Assembly (NCBI RefSeq): GCF_013359685.1
Contig: NZ_JABFMV010000018.1
Coordinates: 1-62,858 of the forward strand
DNA: 62,858 nt
Direction: 5' to 3'
Source: Leifsonia sp. C5G2
GTDB lineage: Bacteria; Actinomycetota; Actinomycetes; Actinomycetales; Microbacteriaceae
Shown here: positions 61,943 through 62,858 of the stretch, piece by piece
Layout of the letters: each line of letters opens with the position of its first letter
How positions within the stretch are numbered: the first letter of the stretch is position 1
The notes under the pieces: model-generated
Told to the model about the DNA's origin: nothing
The model's database searches: none
What the model saw: only the letters and a program-made list of their open reading frames with translations
Made by a program: the position numbers and the translations under genes

Positions 61943-62764
61943 GTGGCTCTCGTGCACGTACTCAGCGTTAGCTCCCTCAAGGGCGGTGTCGGAAAGACCA
62001 CGGTGACGCTCGGTCTCGCGTCCGCGGCGTTCGCCAAAGGGCTGCGCACACTGGTCGTCGACCTCGACCCGCAATCGGATGTCTCGACCGGAATGGACAT
62101 CCAGGTCGCCGGTCATCTCAACGTCGCCGACGTGCTGGCCTCCCCCAAGGAGAAGATCGTCCGCGCGGCGATCGCGCCGTCCGGCTGGACCAAGGGCCGC
62201 TCCGGCACGATCGACGTGATGATCGGCAGCCCGTCCGCGATCAACTTTGACGGGCCGCACCCCAGCATCCGCGACATCTGGAAGCTGGAGGAGGCGCTCG
62301 CCAACGTCGAGCACGACTACGAGCTGGTGCTGATCGACTGCGCCCCCTCGCTCAACGCCCTCACGCGGACCGCGTGGGCGGCGAGCGACCGCGTCGCCGT
62401 CGTCACCGAGCCCGGCCTCTTCTCCGTCGCCGCGGCCGACCGCGCGCTGCGCGCGATCGAGGAGATCCGCCGCGGTCTCTCGCCGCGCCTCCAGCCGCTC
62501 GGCATCATCGTGAACCGTGCGCGCGTCCAGTCGCTGGAGCACCAGTTCCGCATCAAGGAGCTCCGCGACATGTTCGGCCCGCTCGTGCTCTCGCCGCAGC
62601 TGCCGGAGCGCACTTCGCTGCAGCAGGCGCAGGGCGCGGCGAAGCCGCTGCACGTCTGGCCGGGCGAGAGCGCGCAGGAGATGGCGCACAACTTCGACCT
62701 GCTCCTGGAGCGGGTGCTGCGCACCGCGCGCCTCGGCGAGTACGCGACCGCCCCCACCGCCTAG
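61943..62764 (+). CDS. Orphan ParA/Soj-family ATPase
   Basis: A 273-residue ParA-like ATPase with Walker A KGGVGKT (13-19), Walker A' VVDLDPQSDVSTGMDI, and Walker B-like YELVLIDCAPSLNALTRTAW (about 131-150). It is not next to a parB or to a gid gene, and a chromosomal parAB would be expected by the origin, so it is probably an orphan similar to mycobacterial Rv3213c or corynebacterial PldP, proteins with division or positioning roles. The start is GTG 61943 with GAAGG four nt before; GTG 61952 is a second option. Confidence 0.85.
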   Translation: MALVHVLSVSSLKGGVGKTTVTLGLASAAFAKGLRTLVVDLDPQSDVSTGMDIQVAGHLNVADVLASPKEKIVRAAIAPSGWTKGRSGTIDVMIGSPSAINFDGPHPSIRDIWKLEEALANVEHDYELVLIDCAPSLNALTRTAWAASDRVAVVTEPGLFSVAAADRALRAIEEIRRGLSPRLQPLGIIVNRARVQSLEHQFRIKELRDMFGPLVLSPQLPERTSLQQAQGAAKPLHVWPGESAQEMAHNFDLLLERVLRTARLGEYATAPTA

Positions 62765-62772
62765 CAGCGTTC

Positions 62773-62804
62773 GCGATTCGTGACGAACGGGCGCGATTCG
62801 TGAC
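62773..62804. repeat. TTCGTGACGAA array 3 after parA
   Basis: GCGATTCGTGACGAACGGGC (62773-62792) followed directly by a partial second unit GCGATTCGTGAC (62793-62804), again at exactly 20 bp. It lies 9 bp after the parA stop. Confidence 0.8.
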
Positions 62805-62826
62805 TCAAAGTCAAATGGTGGATGCA

Positions 62827-62858
62827 TCAGGCGGCGGTGAGGAGTTGAGCGAGGGCTT
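62827..62858 (-). CDS. Possible 3' end of a gene on the minus strand (partial)
   Basis: The last 32 bases, read on the minus strand, give an open frame ending ALAQLLTAA then TGA. It is too short to identify; it only suggests that another gene, convergent with parA, begins beyond the right edge of the window. Confidence 0.25.
   Translation of the reverse strand, partial: ALAQLLTAA

Overview
The window is high-GC actinobacterial chromosome. Gene content and order point to the family Microbacteriaceae, and my best guess is Leifsonia or a close relative. Supporting signs are the actinobacterial supercomplex genes ctaCDF and ctaE-qcrCAB, Wag31/SepF/YggT next to ftsZ, no ftsA, class II DAHP synthase, a PASTA kinase, and many GTG or TTG starts. 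No rRNA, tRNA, insertion sequence, prophage or CRISPR array is visible. Almost everything is housekeeping. The accessory material is a HicA/HicB toxin-antitoxin pair, a DUF559 nuclease-like gene and several families of intergenic palindromes.

Layout, left to right. (1) 0-3.6 kb: dihydroxyacetone kinase dhaK-dhaL-dhaM directly behind trpD, all on the minus strand. (2) 3.7-12.4 kb: respiratory cluster, ctaE-qcrC-qcrA-qcrB on plus and ctaC-ctaD-ctaF on minus, separated by an RlmA-type methyltransferase gene and a 0.5-kb hairpin-rich gap. (3) 12.5-19.5 kb: erpA, an M20 dipeptidase, a DUF3043 membrane protein, an RNase HI fused to a DUF4440-like domain, the hisD-nrdR-pyrD operon and a flavin reductase. 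(4) 19.5-25.4 kb: dnaE, hicA-hicB, an RluD-type pseudouridine synthase and lspA. (5) 25.4-43.9 kb: a complete division and cell-wall (dcw) block on minus, transcribed mraZ-rsmH-ftsL-ftsI-murE-murF-mraY-murD-ftsW-murG-murC-ftsQ-ftsZ-yggS-sepF-yggT-wag31. (6) 44-54.5 kb: a block resembling the Mycobacterium tuberculosis Rv2169c-Rv2187 region: DUF3040 protein, polyprenyl synthase, Rv2175c-like DNA-binding protein, LysM protein, PASTA Ser/Thr kinase, aroG, PlsC-type acyltransferase, ROK glucokinase and FadD-type acyl-CoA synthetase. (7) 54.5-62.9 kb: DUF559 protein, an SDR epimerase, def, a MinD-like ATPase, pyc and an orphan ParA.

How the genes work together. The respiratory genes encode the bcc-aa3 supercomplex with a diheme QcrC. 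The dcw genes make lipid II, build the septum and tether polar growth, and the adjacent PASTA kinase probably senses the same muropeptides. The polyprenyl synthase may supply an isoprenoid chain for lipid carriers or quinones.

The most interesting signals are not genes. There are intergenic dyad repeats at gene 3' ends: a 28-bp perfect stem at 19-90, three related GACGCAACACGCCG hairpins at 8878-9253, two homologous ACGTCTGCG elements at 34197 and 45680, and 20-bp-period arrays of the odd palindrome ATTCGTGACGAAT flanking the DUF559 gene and following parA. Other points are a phased GTGGA triplet upstream of mraZ, a MurE whose substrate-specificity motif reads DFHPR instead of DNPR, and a set of probable leaderless promoters. 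No clearly new multi-gene system is apparent. The palindrome array plus DUF559 pair is the best candidate for something undescribed.
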